Positions 1 through 7,473 of a stretch of DNA of 16,105 nt are shown piece after piece. The stretch comes from Longimicrobiales bacterium (GTDB lineage: Bacteria > Gemmatimonadota > Gemmatimonadetes > Longimicrobiales > Gaopeijiaceae), in assembly GCA_028280205.1 (NCBI GenBank), contig JANQME010000252.1:1-16105 (forward strand), in the 5' to 3' direction. The stretch's first letter is position 1, and each line of letters starts with the position of its first letter. The translations under genes and the position numbers were made by a program. The notes under the pieces are model-generated. The model had not been told where the DNA came from and did not search any database. It saw only the letters and a program-made list of their open reading frames with translations.

Positions 1-157
1 CACGTCCGAGGTGGTGCGCACCGACGGGCTGCGATCCGTGCGGGCTGCGTTCTCGCTCGCGGAGGCACGGGACCTTGCGGTCGAAGCGGGCCTTTCGGAC
101 GCCCGTCCCGTCCGTGTGTGGCCCGAGCGCTTCGTGCTGCGCTGGGACCGCCCGTGA
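1..157 (+). CDS. C-terminal end of a probable class I SAM-dependent methyltransferase (5' partial)
   Basis: The window opens inside a reading frame that runs from base 2 to the TGA at 155-157, giving the last 51 residues of a protein. They read as a helix rich in Ala and Leu (SLAEARDLAVEAGL) followed by DARPVRVWPERFVLRWDRP. A final helix followed by a Val/Arg strand and a 'W-P-x-R-F-x-L' end resembles the C-terminus of class I SAM methyltransferases, but the SAM-binding motifs lie outside the window. The stop overlaps the GTG start of the FAD oxidoreductase (GTGA), so the two are probably cotranslated. With a type III polyketide synthase further downstream, a tailoring methyltransferase fits the context. 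The protein being coding is fairly secure. The methyltransferase label is an inference from a short tail plus context. Confidence 0.5.
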   Translation, partial: TSEVVRTDGLRSVRAAFSLAEARDLAVEAGLSDARPVRVWPERFVLRWDRP

Positions 158-1314
158 GCGACGGCGACTGGGACGTCACGGTGGTCGGCGCGGGGCCGGC
201 CGGCTCGGTCGCGGCCCGCGCGTGTGCCCTGGGCGGAGCGCGGGTCCTCCTCGTCGAGCGCGCCCCGCTCCCCCGCTGGAAGGTCTGCGGCGCCTGCCTC
301 GGGCCGGCGGCTGTGCGAGAGCTCGAGCGAGCCGGTCTCGGCGACGTGCCGGAGGTGCTCGAGGCCGTCCCGCTCGGTGCGCTCGTCGTGGGCACACGGC
401 GTCGCTCGGTCCGTCTTCCACTCCGCGGCAACGTCGCCGTCTCGCGCGCCGCGCTCGACCATGCACTCGTCGAGCGCGCCCGGGATGCGGGCGTGAGCGT
501 CCGGGACGGAACACGCGCTGCGTGGATGGATGACGAGACCCGACGGGCGCAAGCCCGTGGTCGCGCTACGGAGTCGGGGGAAGATCGGCTCCACATCTGG
601 CTGCTGCGCGCCGGGGTCCGGGAGGTCGTCCGCACCGCCGTCGTCGTCGACGCGACCGGGCTGGCCTCGACGCTCGCGGCTCGACGTCCCGAGGTCGCGC
701 CCCGGTCACGAATCGGGGCCGGTGCGGTGTTCGAGCGGGCGGATTCCGACCTGCCGCCCGGGGAGGTGCACATGAGGATCGGGCGGGCCGGCTACGTGGG
801 GCTCGTCCGCGACGAGCACGGCCGGCTCAACGTGGGAGCCGCGCTCGATCCGAACGCGCTCCATGGCCGGTCGGTCGCCGAGGTCGTGGCCGAGGTGGTG
901 GGGGAAGGACCGTGCGCGGTTGCGCTGCGGGACGAGCCGGCGCTCGGATGGAAGGGCACACCTCCGCTCACGCGTGACTCCGGCGCGCTCGACGGCCGTC
1001 GCCTCTTCCGCATCGGGGACGCGGGAGGGTACGTCGAGCCCTTCACCGGCGAGGGCATCGGCTGGGCGCTCGCTGCCGGTCGGGCGGTTGCTCCGTTCGT
1101 GCTGGAGGCGGTGGAAGCATGGCGCACGGAGCTCGGTGCGGCGTGGGAGCTGGAGCAGCGCCGTCGTGCGGCTCGTGCGCAGCGACTCTGTCGACTCCTC
1201 GCCGTCGGCCTCCGGCGCCCGCACGTGGTCTCGGCGTCCCTCGGCGCGCTCCGGCTGGCCCCGCGACTCGCCGACCCGTTGCTCGCCGCGGGCTCCGCCC
1301 CGGTCGTGTCTTGA
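154..1314 (+). CDS. FAD-dependent oxidoreductase, geranylgeranyl reductase / flavoprotein monooxygenase-like
   Basis: A 386-residue flavoprotein. The N-terminal Rossmann motif is clear: DVTVVGAGPAGSVAA, with glycines at about residues 12, 14 and 17, ending in an acidic ribose-binding residue (LLVER). A 'PRWKVCGACLGP' segment follows, typical of the geranylgeranyl-reductase-like branch. The second FAD motif is RIGDAGGYVEPFTGEGIGWAL, with its Gly-Asp at 288-289. I chose the GTG at 154 because it overlaps the upstream stop (GTGA) and places the Rossmann strand at residue 7. An ATG at 118 in the same frame would lie inside the upstream gene. The stop overlaps the next gene's TTG start (TTGA). Flavoproteins of this kind sit beside type III polyketide synthases in several bacteria, for example SrsC in the Streptomyces srsABC phenolic-lipid operon. 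A hydroxylase or desaturase acting on the polyketide is therefore likely, but the substrate is unknown. Confidence 0.88.
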   Translation: MSDGDWDVTVVGAGPAGSVAARACALGGARVLLVERAPLPRWKVCGACLGPAAVRELERAGLGDVPEVLEAVPLGALVVGTRRRSVRLPLRGNVAVSRAALDHALVERARDAGVSVRDGTRAAWMDDETRRAQARGRATESGEDRLHIWLLRAGVREVVRTAVVVDATGLASTLAARRPEVAPRSRIGAGAVFERADSDLPPGEVHMRIGRAGYVGLVRDEHGRLNVGAALDPNALHGRSVAEVVAEVVGEGPCAVALRDEPALGWKGTPPLTRDSGALDGRRLFRIGDAGGYVEPFTGEGIGWALAAGRAVAPFVLEAVEAWRTELGAAWELEQRRRAARAQRLCRLLAVGLRRPHVVSASLGALRLAPRLADPLLAAGSAPVVS

Positions 1315-2420
1315 GCCTGCACGTCGCGGGAATCGGAACCGCCCTCCCCGAACACACCCTCGGCTGGGAGGAGGCCGCCGAGCTCCATGCCACCTTCTGC
1401 CTCGTCGACGCGAAGCGTGCGCGTACCCTGCGGGCACTGTATCGGCGCTCCGGCGTGCGCACCCGCCGGTCGGTCGTGCTGCGCAGCTCCGACGGCCCCC
1501 TCGAGGACCGGCAGGACTTCTATCCGCGGGCCGAGCACGAGGACGACCCCGGTCCCTCCACCTCCGCGCGCATGGCCGCCTACGAGGAGCACGCGCCCGC
1601 CCTCGCGCTGCGGGCCGCCCGGTCCGCGCTGGAGCGTGCGGCGACGCCCTCGGCTGCGGTCACGCACCTCGTGACGGTCTCGTGCACGGGCTTCGTGGCG
1701 CCGGGCGTCGAGATGGCGCTGCTCGACGGGCTCGGCCTTCCCCCCTCGGTCGAACGCACGCACGTGGGCTTCATGGGATGCCACGGAGCGCTTAACGGAC
1801 TTCGCGTCGCTCGTTCGTTCGTCGAGGCCGACGCGGCCGCCGTCCCCCTCGTCTGTGCGGTGGAGCTGTGCTCTCTGCACTTCGCGTACGGGTGGGACCC
1901 GGAGATGCTCGTCGCGAACGCCCTCTTCGCGGACGGTGCGGCCGCCCTGGTCGGATGCTCTTCGGAGCGGGCGCCGTGGGGTCGTCCGACGAGCGCGAGC
2001 TGGCGGGTCGCGGCGTCCGGCACGGTGCGCATGTCGGACTCCGCCGAAGCGATGTCGTGGCGTGTGGGTGATCACGGCTTCCGCATGACGCTCTCCGCCG
2101 ACGTCCCCGAGCGCATCGAGGCGGAGCTCCGGCCGTGGCTGTGCGCCTGGCTTTCCGAGCGCGGGCTCGCGCCGACGGACATCGCGACATGGGCGGTGCA
2201 TCCGGGCGGTCCCCGGATCCTGACGTCCGTCGAATCGGCCCTGGGTCTTGCGCCGGAGGCGAACGAGACCGCCCGCGCGATCCTCGCGGAGCGCGGAAAC
2301 ATGTCGTCGCCGACGATCCTCTTCATCCTGGAGCGGCTGCGAGCGGCGGGCGCGGAGCTCCCGTGTGTCGCGCTCGCGTTCGGACCGGGCCTCGCGGTCG
2401 AGGCGACCCTCTTCCTGTAG
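1311..2420 (+). CDS. Type III polyketide synthase (chalcone/stilbene synthase family)
   Basis: A 369-residue protein, the normal length for a type III polyketide synthase, a homodimeric ketosynthase that condenses malonyl-CoA onto an acyl-CoA starter. The catalytic triad is visible: Cys157 in GFMGCHGALNGLRVA, His297 in WAVHPGGPRIL and Asn330 in ERGNMSSPTILF. Their spacing matches alfalfa chalcone synthase (Cys164, His303, Asn336). The CoA-handling segments VSCTGFVAPG and CAVELCSLHF are also present, as is the C-terminal GPG (FGPGLAVEATLFL). The TTG at 1311 is the best start. It overlaps the flavoprotein stop (TTGA) and gives the family N-terminus LHVAGIGTALPEH. Longer versions would run through the previous gene. 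There is no Shine-Dalgarno, so translation is probably coupled. Starter unit and product cannot be read from the sequence. Context favours an alkylpyrone, alkylresorcinol or derived quinone that is later oxidised and methylated. Confidence 0.93.
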   Translation: MSLHVAGIGTALPEHTLGWEEAAELHATFCLVDAKRARTLRALYRRSGVRTRRSVVLRSSDGPLEDRQDFYPRAEHEDDPGPSTSARMAAYEEHAPALALRAARSALERAATPSAAVTHLVTVSCTGFVAPGVEMALLDGLGLPPSVERTHVGFMGCHGALNGLRVARSFVEADAAAVPLVCAVELCSLHFAYGWDPEMLVANALFADGAAALVGCSSERAPWGRPTSASWRVAASGTVRMSDSAEAMSWRVGDHGFRMTLSADVPERIEAELRPWLCAWLSERGLAPTDIATWAVHPGGPRILTSVESALGLAPEANETARAILAERGNMSSPTILFILERLRAAGAELPCVALAFGPGLAVEATLFL

Positions 2421-2455
2421 TTCGGAGCGACTTCGCGACAGGCCTGTGACCGAAC
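2420..2455. repeat. Nested inverted repeats downstream of the polyketide synthase
   Basis: Just after the polyketide synthase stop, GTTCGG (2420-2425) and CCGAAC (2450-2455) form a 6-bp inverted repeat. Between them lies the perfect 10-bp palindrome ACAGGCCTGT (2438-2447). No T-run follows, so this is not a classic intrinsic terminator. It could be a weak transcript-end hairpin or a protein-binding palindrome, or it could be chance in GC-rich DNA. The rest of the gap up to 2564 holds no gene. A poor promoter-like pair (TTGCCG at 2505-2510, CATCCT at 2528-2533, 17-nt spacer) is the only other thing seen. Confidence 0.3.
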
Positions 2456-2564
2456 GGTCGGGCAGCTCGCCGATCGCGGTGGGTTCCCCCGTGCTCCGAC
2501 CGCCTTGCCGTGGCCCGGCCGCTGCAACATCCTCCCCCGCTGGTTTCGGAACGAAGGGGAACGG

Positions 2565-4235
2565 ATGAGCTGCAGACGGGACGGAGCGGGAGCTTTGGAC
2601 GCCTTGCGAGGGTTGGAACGGAGGGACTTTCTGCGCTCGGCGGCGGCCGCGCTCACCGCGGGTGCCGTGACCCCGTCGGCGCTCCTCGCCCGCGACCCGA
2701 CCCTCCGGGACGACCCCGACTTCGCCCTCGCCCTGGCACGGCAGTCGCAGGAGGCGCCCCCGCCGGTCCCGCTCGGAAACGGGGAGCACCCGGCGCTCGT
2801 GTACCAGGCGTACCCGGGCGGGACCGGTGCGCTGTACCGAAAGTGGCACGACGCGGGAGTCGACCCGTTCGAGACGCACGCGATCCCGATCCCGCCCTGG
2901 GAAGGACCCGTGCCCGGTGATCCGGAGGAGATCGCCTTCCTGCCCGTCTCGCGCCTCGCCGCCATGATCCGGGGGCGCCACGTTTCGTCCGTCGAGCTGA
3001 CCGAGATCTACCTGGACCGGATGAAGCGGTACGACCCGGTGCTCCTGTGTGCGGTGTCGATCCTGGAGGGGCGGGCGATGGAGGAGGCCCAGCAGGCCGA
3101 CGCCGACCTGCGCAACGGCGGTCCCCGGAGTCCGCTGCACGGCATCCCGTACGGCGTGAAGGACCTCTTCACGGTGAAGGGCACGCGCACCACCTGGGGC
3201 TCGGCCGACTTCCAGGACCAGGTCGTGGAGGAAGATGCCGACGTCGTGGTGCGGCTCCGCGAGGCCGGGGCGGTCCTCATCGCCAAGCTGGCCACGGGCG
3301 AATTCGCGGCGGGGGATCGCTGGTATCGCGGACAGACCCGGAATCCATGGAACGTGGACGAGGGCTCGAGCGGCTCGTCGGCCGGACCCGGTTCGGCGAC
3401 CGCGGCCGCCGCGGTCGCCTTCGCGATCGGGACCGAAACGCAGGGATCGATCGTGTCCCCGTCCCGGCGCAACGGCCTGAGTGCGCTGCGCCCCACCTTC
3501 GGACGGGTGAGCCGATACGGCGGCATGGTCCTCTCCTGGAGCATGGACAAGGCGGGGCCGATGTGCCGGTCGATCGAGGACTGTGCACTCGTGTTCAACG
3601 AGATCCGCGGCGCGAGCGAGAACGACCCCTCGTCACTCACCGCGCCCTTCCGTTTCGATCCCGACGCCGACCTCGGCGCCTACCGCATCGGCTTCGACGA
3701 GGACGCCCCGCGCGACTTCCTCGACCAGCTCGAGGGTATGGGCGCACGGCTCAGCGAGATGAGCGAGATCCCCGATGGGCGCTCGAACTCGCTCGGCGTC
3801 GAGTCCTCGGCCGCCTTCGACTTCTGGGTCTCACCCGACGGCGAAGAGCCCGAACCGGTGCCGGAGGGGCTGGACCCACGCGAACAGCGGCGACGCACGC
3901 GCTTCCGGCGCGGACGTGACGTGCGCGCACTCGACTACGTGCAGAGTCAGCGCCGCCGGCTCATCCTCATGAAGGAGATGCAGGAGGCGATGGCGGACGT
4001 CGACATGTTCGTGTCCGGCTCCGGACACGTCGGCCTCACGAACCAGACGAACAACCCGGCCGCGATCGTCCCGTACGGATTCGGCGTGCGCAACCCGGAC
4101 GACGACGGCCCGACGACGATGCCGCTCACGACGACGCTGCTCGGACAGCTCTTCGAGGACGACCGGATCCTCAGCGTCGCACACGCGTTCCAGAAGCGTA
4201 CGGACTGGCACCTCCGCAGGCCGCCCCTCGGCTGA
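2565..4235 (+). CDS. Amidase-signature family hydrolase with Tat signal peptide
   Basis: A 556-residue amidase-signature serine hydrolase that cleaves an unidentified C-N amide bond. The Ser-cisSer-Lys triad can be assigned. Lys199 lies in GIPYGVKDLF, the cis-Ser is most likely Ser271 in SGSSAGPGS, and the nucleophile is Ser295 in GTETQGSIVSPS. The 24-residue Ser-Ser spacing matches the family. The N-terminus carries a twin-arginine motif (ERRDFLRS, Arg19-Arg20) followed by the hydrophobic AAAALTAGAV, so folded export by Tat to the periplasm is likely. The ATG at 2565 has a purine-rich GAAGGGGA 4 nt upstream and puts the Arg pair near residue 20, which is why it is preferred over an upstream in-frame ATG at 2505. 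The C-terminal TNNPAAIVPYG segment is also conserved in this branch. A second amidase follows after 49 bp, so the two may be cotranscribed. Confidence 0.9.
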   Translation: MSCRRDGAGALDALRGLERRDFLRSAAAALTAGAVTPSALLARDPTLRDDPDFALALARQSQEAPPPVPLGNGEHPALVYQAYPGGTGALYRKWHDAGVDPFETHAIPIPPWEGPVPGDPEEIAFLPVSRLAAMIRGRHVSSVELTEIYLDRMKRYDPVLLCAVSILEGRAMEEAQQADADLRNGGPRSPLHGIPYGVKDLFTVKGTRTTWGSADFQDQVVEEDADVVVRLREAGAVLIAKLATGEFAAGDRWYRGQTRNPWNVDEGSSGSSAGPGSATAAAAVAFAIGTETQGSIVSPSRRNGLSALRPTFGRVSRYGGMVLSWSMDKAGPMCRSIEDCALVFNEIRGASENDPSSLTAPFRFDPDADLGAYRIGFDEDAPRDFLDQLEGMGARLSEMSEIPDGRSNSLGVESSAAFDFWVSPDGEEPEPVPEGLDPREQRRRTRFRRGRDVRALDYVQSQRRRLILMKEMQEAMADVDMFVSGSGHVGLTNQTNNPAAIVPYGFGVRNPDDDGPTTMPLTTTLLGQLFEDDRILSVAHAFQKRTDWHLRRPPLG

Positions 4236-4284
4236 CCCGGCCCCGTCGATCGTTCCCTCCCCACCACGCACACCGATCCGGGAC

Positions 4285-5922
4285 ATGCGCTCACGTACGG
4301 ATCTCGAGTCTCCGATCGGCGCCCTCCCGATCGGCACGTTCCTCGCTGCGCTGCTCGTCGGACTCGCCGGGGGTGTTGCCCCCCTGCGGGCCCAGGCGAT
4401 CGACGTCGTCGAGATGACCGTGGACGACGTCGCGCAGGGCTACGCCGAAGGCCGCTTCACCGCGGTCGAGCTGACGCGGGCTTTCCTGGCCCGGATCTCC
4501 CGGTACGAGAGCACCTACAACGCGTTCATCTCGATGAACCCGCACGCGCTCGCGACCGCCGAGGCGCTGGACGTCGAGTACGCGGGCTCCGGCCCACGTG
4601 GCCCGCTGCACGGCGTGCCCATCGTGATCAAGGACAACATCGACTACGGGGGACTCGTCACGACGGCCGGTTGGGAGGGCTTCTCCTCGGCGGCGGGCGG
4701 CGTCGACATGATCCCCGGCGACGACGCGGCGGTCGTCACGCGGCTGCGTCGGGCTGGCGCGATCATTCTCGGCAAGACGAACCTGCCCGACTTCGCCGGC
4801 CATGGGACGCGTACGAACAGCTCCGTGGCGGGGGCCACGCTCAACCCGTACAACGTGGACAAGGTGCCGGGCGGCTCGAGCGGCGGAACGGCCACCGCGG
4901 TCAACGCGAGCTTCGCGGTGCTCGGACTCGGGACGGAGACCGGCGGCTCGATCCAGAATCCTTCGTCCGCGCAGGCGCTGGTGGGGGTGAAGCCCACCTA
5001 CGGGCTCGTTCCGCTGGAGGGAGTGGTCCCGCTCAGCGGCACCTACGTGGACGTGGTCGGTCCGATGGCGCGTACGGTGCGCGATGCCGCGATCGTGCTC
5101 GACGTGATCGCCGGCCCGACGACCGAAGACCTCGCGACCTTCGCCTCCGAGGGCCACATGCCGGAGAGCGGATACGTCGCGGCCCTCGACGTCGGCTCGC
5201 TCGACGGACGGCGGTTCGGCCTCGTGGGTCCGGGGTGGCGCACCGACTTCCTCCCACTCGCCGAGGCCACGGCGGAGCAGTACGAGCAGGCGATCGACGC
5301 GCTGAAGGGGCTGGGTGCGGAGGTGATCGAAGACCCCTTCGCCGGCACCGACTTCGTGGAGGCGTACGCCGAACGCTCGAGCGTGCCGTCCCAGGGCACC
5401 TACGACATGTTCCGCTACCTGCGGGGGCTCGGACCGGACGCGCCCTTCGATACGATCGAGGAGTGGGAGGCGCTGAGCGGTCGTGAGTGGACGCGGGGGC
5501 GTCGGCGAGACGGCTCCCCGGCTCCGGGACCGGCGCGGCCGAGCGCGACCGACGAGGGCGATGCCTACCAGGCATGGCGACACCGCGTTCGAGGCGTCTT
5601 CCGGCGGGTGCTCGAGGAGCACGACCTCGACGGGCTCTTCTTCCCTCAGGCCGGCACACCGAACCGACCGGTCGTCGAGGACCCGGAACGACCCGACTAC
5701 GCACCGAACAACTGGGCCGAGCTCCCGAGCAACATCATCAACGACCTCGGAGTGCCCACGGTGACCGTGCCGTTCGGCTACTACGACGACGGCACCCCGT
5801 TCGTGGTTGCGTTCATCGGCGACAAGTGGAGCGAGGACCGGCTCCTCTCGTACGCCCATGCGTTCGAGCAGGCGAGCCGGGCACGGCGTGCTCCCGCGCT
5901 GCAGGCCGGCTCGGACCGCTGA
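4285..5922 (+). CDS. Amidase-signature family hydrolase with Sec signal peptide
   Basis: A 545-residue amidase-signature enzyme. The triad is Lys116 (GVPIVIKDNI), cis-Ser198 (PGGSSGGTATAV) and nucleophile Ser222 (GTETGGSIQNPS), with the canonical 24-residue spacing. The first ~38 residues form a Sec signal peptide: a short basic start, the hydrophobic TFLAALLVGLAGGVAPL, then an RAQA cleavage site before IDVVEM. The mature enzyme is therefore probably periplasmic. The helix TVDDVAQGYAEGRFTAVELTRAFLARI is the usual N-terminal amidase helix pair. The C-terminal part (LGVPTVTVPFGYYDDGTPFVVAFIG) is also typical. No clear Shine-Dalgarno precedes the ATG. It differs clearly from the Tat-type amidase just upstream in its active-site loop, so the pair is not a recent duplication. 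Substrate unknown; candidates include peptide amides, aryl amides or N-acyl compounds. Confidence 0.92.
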   Translation: MRSRTDLESPIGALPIGTFLAALLVGLAGGVAPLRAQAIDVVEMTVDDVAQGYAEGRFTAVELTRAFLARISRYESTYNAFISMNPHALATAEALDVEYAGSGPRGPLHGVPIVIKDNIDYGGLVTTAGWEGFSSAAGGVDMIPGDDAAVVTRLRRAGAIILGKTNLPDFAGHGTRTNSSVAGATLNPYNVDKVPGGSSGGTATAVNASFAVLGLGTETGGSIQNPSSAQALVGVKPTYGLVPLEGVVPLSGTYVDVVGPMARTVRDAAIVLDVIAGPTTEDLATFASEGHMPESGYVAALDVGSLDGRRFGLVGPGWRTDFLPLAEATAEQYEQAIDALKGLGAEVIEDPFAGTDFVEAYAERSSVPSQGTYDMFRYLRGLGPDAPFDTIEEWEALSGREWTRGRRRDGSPAPGPARPSATDEGDAYQAWRHRVRGVFRRVLEEHDLDGLFFPQAGTPNRPVVEDPERPDYAPNNWAELPSNIINDLGVPTVTVPFGYYDDGTPFVVAFIGDKWSEDRLLSYAHAFEQASRARRAPALQAGSDR

Positions 5923-6038
5923 TGGGCCGGCCACGCGTTCGAACGTTTCCGCTCCGGCCGGTGTCGAAGAAGCGTCCGACCCTCCTCCTCCGGTCCCGCT
6001 CGACGGCCGACCAACCCCTCCCCCGCCATTCTGCCTGA
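5922..6038 (+). CDS. Candidate small bridging ORF between the Sec amidase and the barrel protein
   Basis: An ATG at 5922 overlaps the amidase stop (TGATG) and opens a 38-codon frame ending in TGA at 6036-6038. That is a few bases past the CTG at 6031 that I take as the start of the next protein. The peptide begins MGRPRVRTFPLRPVSKK, is very Arg-rich and matches no family known to me. Its codon third positions are about 79% G/C, less biased than codons in the clear genes here. It may simply be noncoding. If translated, its main role could be to carry ribosomes to the next, poorly marked start. Confidence 0.2.
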   Translation: MGRPRVRTFPLRPVSKKRPTLLLRSRSTADQPLPRHSA

Positions 6039-7362
6039 ACGCACGACCCGCGGCCCGATCTGGGTCGCGCTGCTCTTGCTGTGTCTTCTCCCTGCGACGC
6101 CCGGCGAAGCCTCGGCACAGCAGGTGAACGGCCGACCCCGCGTCTTCTTCGACTGCGACGGCCCCGGCTGCAACTCCCAGTACTACCGGACCGAGATCGA
6201 CTGGGTCGACTGGGTGAACGACCCCATGGTGTCGGACGTCCATCTGATCATCTCGAGCGTGCAGACCGGGGCCGGGGGCCGGGAGTACCTCCTCGACTTC
6301 GCGGGACGAGTCTCGGCGGACGGGTACCTCGACGCGATGCTCGTCCAGACGCTCTCCACGGACACCGACCGCGAGCGCCTCGACGCCCTCACGAATGCGA
6401 TCAGCATCGGGCTGGCGCGCTTCGGGACCGTTCAGGGGTACTCGGGTCTGGCGCGCGTCGAAGGTCTGGCGCCGGCGGGTGTCGACCCGAGCGAACGCCT
6501 CGTGTCTCCCCAGGAGGTGAACGACCCGTGGAATCTCTGGGTCTTCGAGATCGACGTGAGCGGCGATCTCGAGGGCGAGTCGAACGAGGAGGAGCGCCGG
6601 TTTTTCTCACGCCTCGAAGCGTCGCGGATCACGCCCACCTGGAAGTTCAATCTCGGCACGAACTTCTTCTACAGCGAGCGCGAGTTCCTGTTGGAGGGCT
6701 CCACCTTCACCGACTCCCGCTACGACTGGGGCTTCCGCCCGTACCTCGCGTACGCGCTGAGCGAGCACTGGTCCCTCGGCGCCCGGGCCGAAGTCGCCCG
6801 CGTCGTGCGTTTCAACCAGTCGTTCCGGTGGGAGGTTACGCCGGCCCTCGAGTACAGCGTCTTTCCGTACGAGGAGGCCACCCGCCGTGCCCTGACCGCG
6901 ACGTACCGGATCGGACCCGCGTACCGGGCCTACCTGGAGCGAACCATCTTCGACGAGATGTACGAGACCCGGTTCGAGCACGCGCTCGAGATCGACCTCT
7001 CCCAGAGGCAGACGTGGGGTGAAGCGGGTCTCTCCATCACCGGGTCGCAGTTCATCTTCCTCCCGAACACGGAGGAGTACGAAGAAGGGCTGTACAACAT
7101 CTCGCTGCGAGGCGATCTGGAAGTCCGGATCGTGCGCGGACTCAGCGTGGAGCTCGACGGGAACGTCGAGTGGGTCCAGGACCAGCTCTACCTCTCGGCC
7201 GAAGGCGTGTCCGACGAGGAGCGGCTCCTCCGCCTCCAGCAGCAGGAGACGAGCTTCCGGTATCGGTTGTCTGTCGGGCTCTCAATCCAGTTCGGCTCGA
7301 TCTACAACAACGTCGTCAACAACCGTTTCAACCGCGCCCAGGGCTTCGGCGGCTTCCGCTGA
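6031..7362 (+). CDS. Secreted protein of unknown function, probable outer-membrane beta-barrel, with no canonical start codon
   Basis: About 443 residues if begun at the CTG at 6031. The open frame has no ATG, GTG or TTG between the upstream stop (5922) and a TTG at 6076. Starting at that TTG would remove most of an otherwise perfect signal peptide: two Arg, the core IWVALLLLCLLPA, then ASA|QQ at about residue 29. A CTG (6031) or ATT (6028) start is therefore more likely. The mature protein has a conserved-looking N-terminal block with a Cys pair (DCDGPGC, Cys42 and Cys47) and YYRTEIDWVDWV, then DVHLIISS and TGAGGREYLLDF. I associate this pattern with uncharacterised secreted proteins of Gemmatimonadota and Bacteroidota. 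From about residue 190 on, alternating polar and aromatic stretches (KFNLGTNFFYSEREF, YDWGFRPYLAYAL, FRYRLSVGLSIQFG) suggest beta-hairpins of a membrane barrel. No enzyme motif was seen. Confidence 0.75.
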   Translation: MPERTTRGPIWVALLLLCLLPATPGEASAQQVNGRPRVFFDCDGPGCNSQYYRTEIDWVDWVNDPMVSDVHLIISSVQTGAGGREYLLDFAGRVSADGYLDAMLVQTLSTDTDRERLDALTNAISIGLARFGTVQGYSGLARVEGLAPAGVDPSERLVSPQEVNDPWNLWVFEIDVSGDLEGESNEEERRFFSRLEASRITPTWKFNLGTNFFYSEREFLLEGSTFTDSRYDWGFRPYLAYALSEHWSLGARAEVARVVRFNQSFRWEVTPALEYSVFPYEEATRRALTATYRIGPAYRAYLERTIFDEMYETRFEHALEIDLSQRQTWGEAGLSITGSQFIFLPNTEEYEEGLYNISLRGDLEVRIVRGLSVELDGNVEWVQDQLYLSAEGVSDEERLLRLQQQETSFRYRLSVGLSIQFGSIYNNVVNNRFNRAQGFGGFR

Positions 7363-7405
7363 CCCGGTGGGCCGGTCGGCGAGGACGGGCACTCCGTACG
7401 CGCGA

Positions 7406-7435
7406 TTGATGGTCGGGCGCCCTCCTCGGTACCTT
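7406..7435 (+). promoter_or_regulatory. Probable sigma70-type promoter of the yebC-ruv operon
   Basis: In the 111-bp gap before yebC, TTGATG (7406-7411) is followed after 18 nt by TACCTT (7430-7435). This leaves a leader of about 30 nt containing the GGAGG ribosome site at 7465-7469, 4 nt from the GTG start. The local AT content rises at the -35 element. The -35 matches the consensus at 4 of 6 positions and the -10 at 3 of 6. The position is sensible for the first gene of the repair operon, but the call rests on eye matching only. Confidence 0.4.
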
Positions 7436-7473
7436 CTCCCTCCCGTTCGACGTAGCAGGCATCCGGAGGTTTC

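Noticed and set aside
118..153. Upstream ATG (118) as start of the flavoprotein
   Set aside because: It lies in the previous gene and adds residues before the Rossmann strand; the GTG at 154 overlaps the stop in the same style as other joints here.
2420..2455. Intrinsic terminator after the polyketide synthase
   Set aside because: The outer stem is only 6 bp with a long loop and no T-run follows, so it is listed only as an inverted repeat.
792..3140. A 782-codon open frame on the minus strand opposite the flavoprotein, polyketide synthase and amidase genes
   Set aside because: Its product is low-complexity, rich in Arg, Gly and Pro, with no domain. The plus-strand genes have intact catalytic motifs. 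Long antisense frames are expected in GC-rich coding DNA.
4291..6243. A 650-codon minus-strand frame opposite the Sec amidase
   Set aside because: No recognisable domain and Arg/Val/Gly-rich composition. It is the mirror of a gene with a complete Ser-cisSer-Lys triad.
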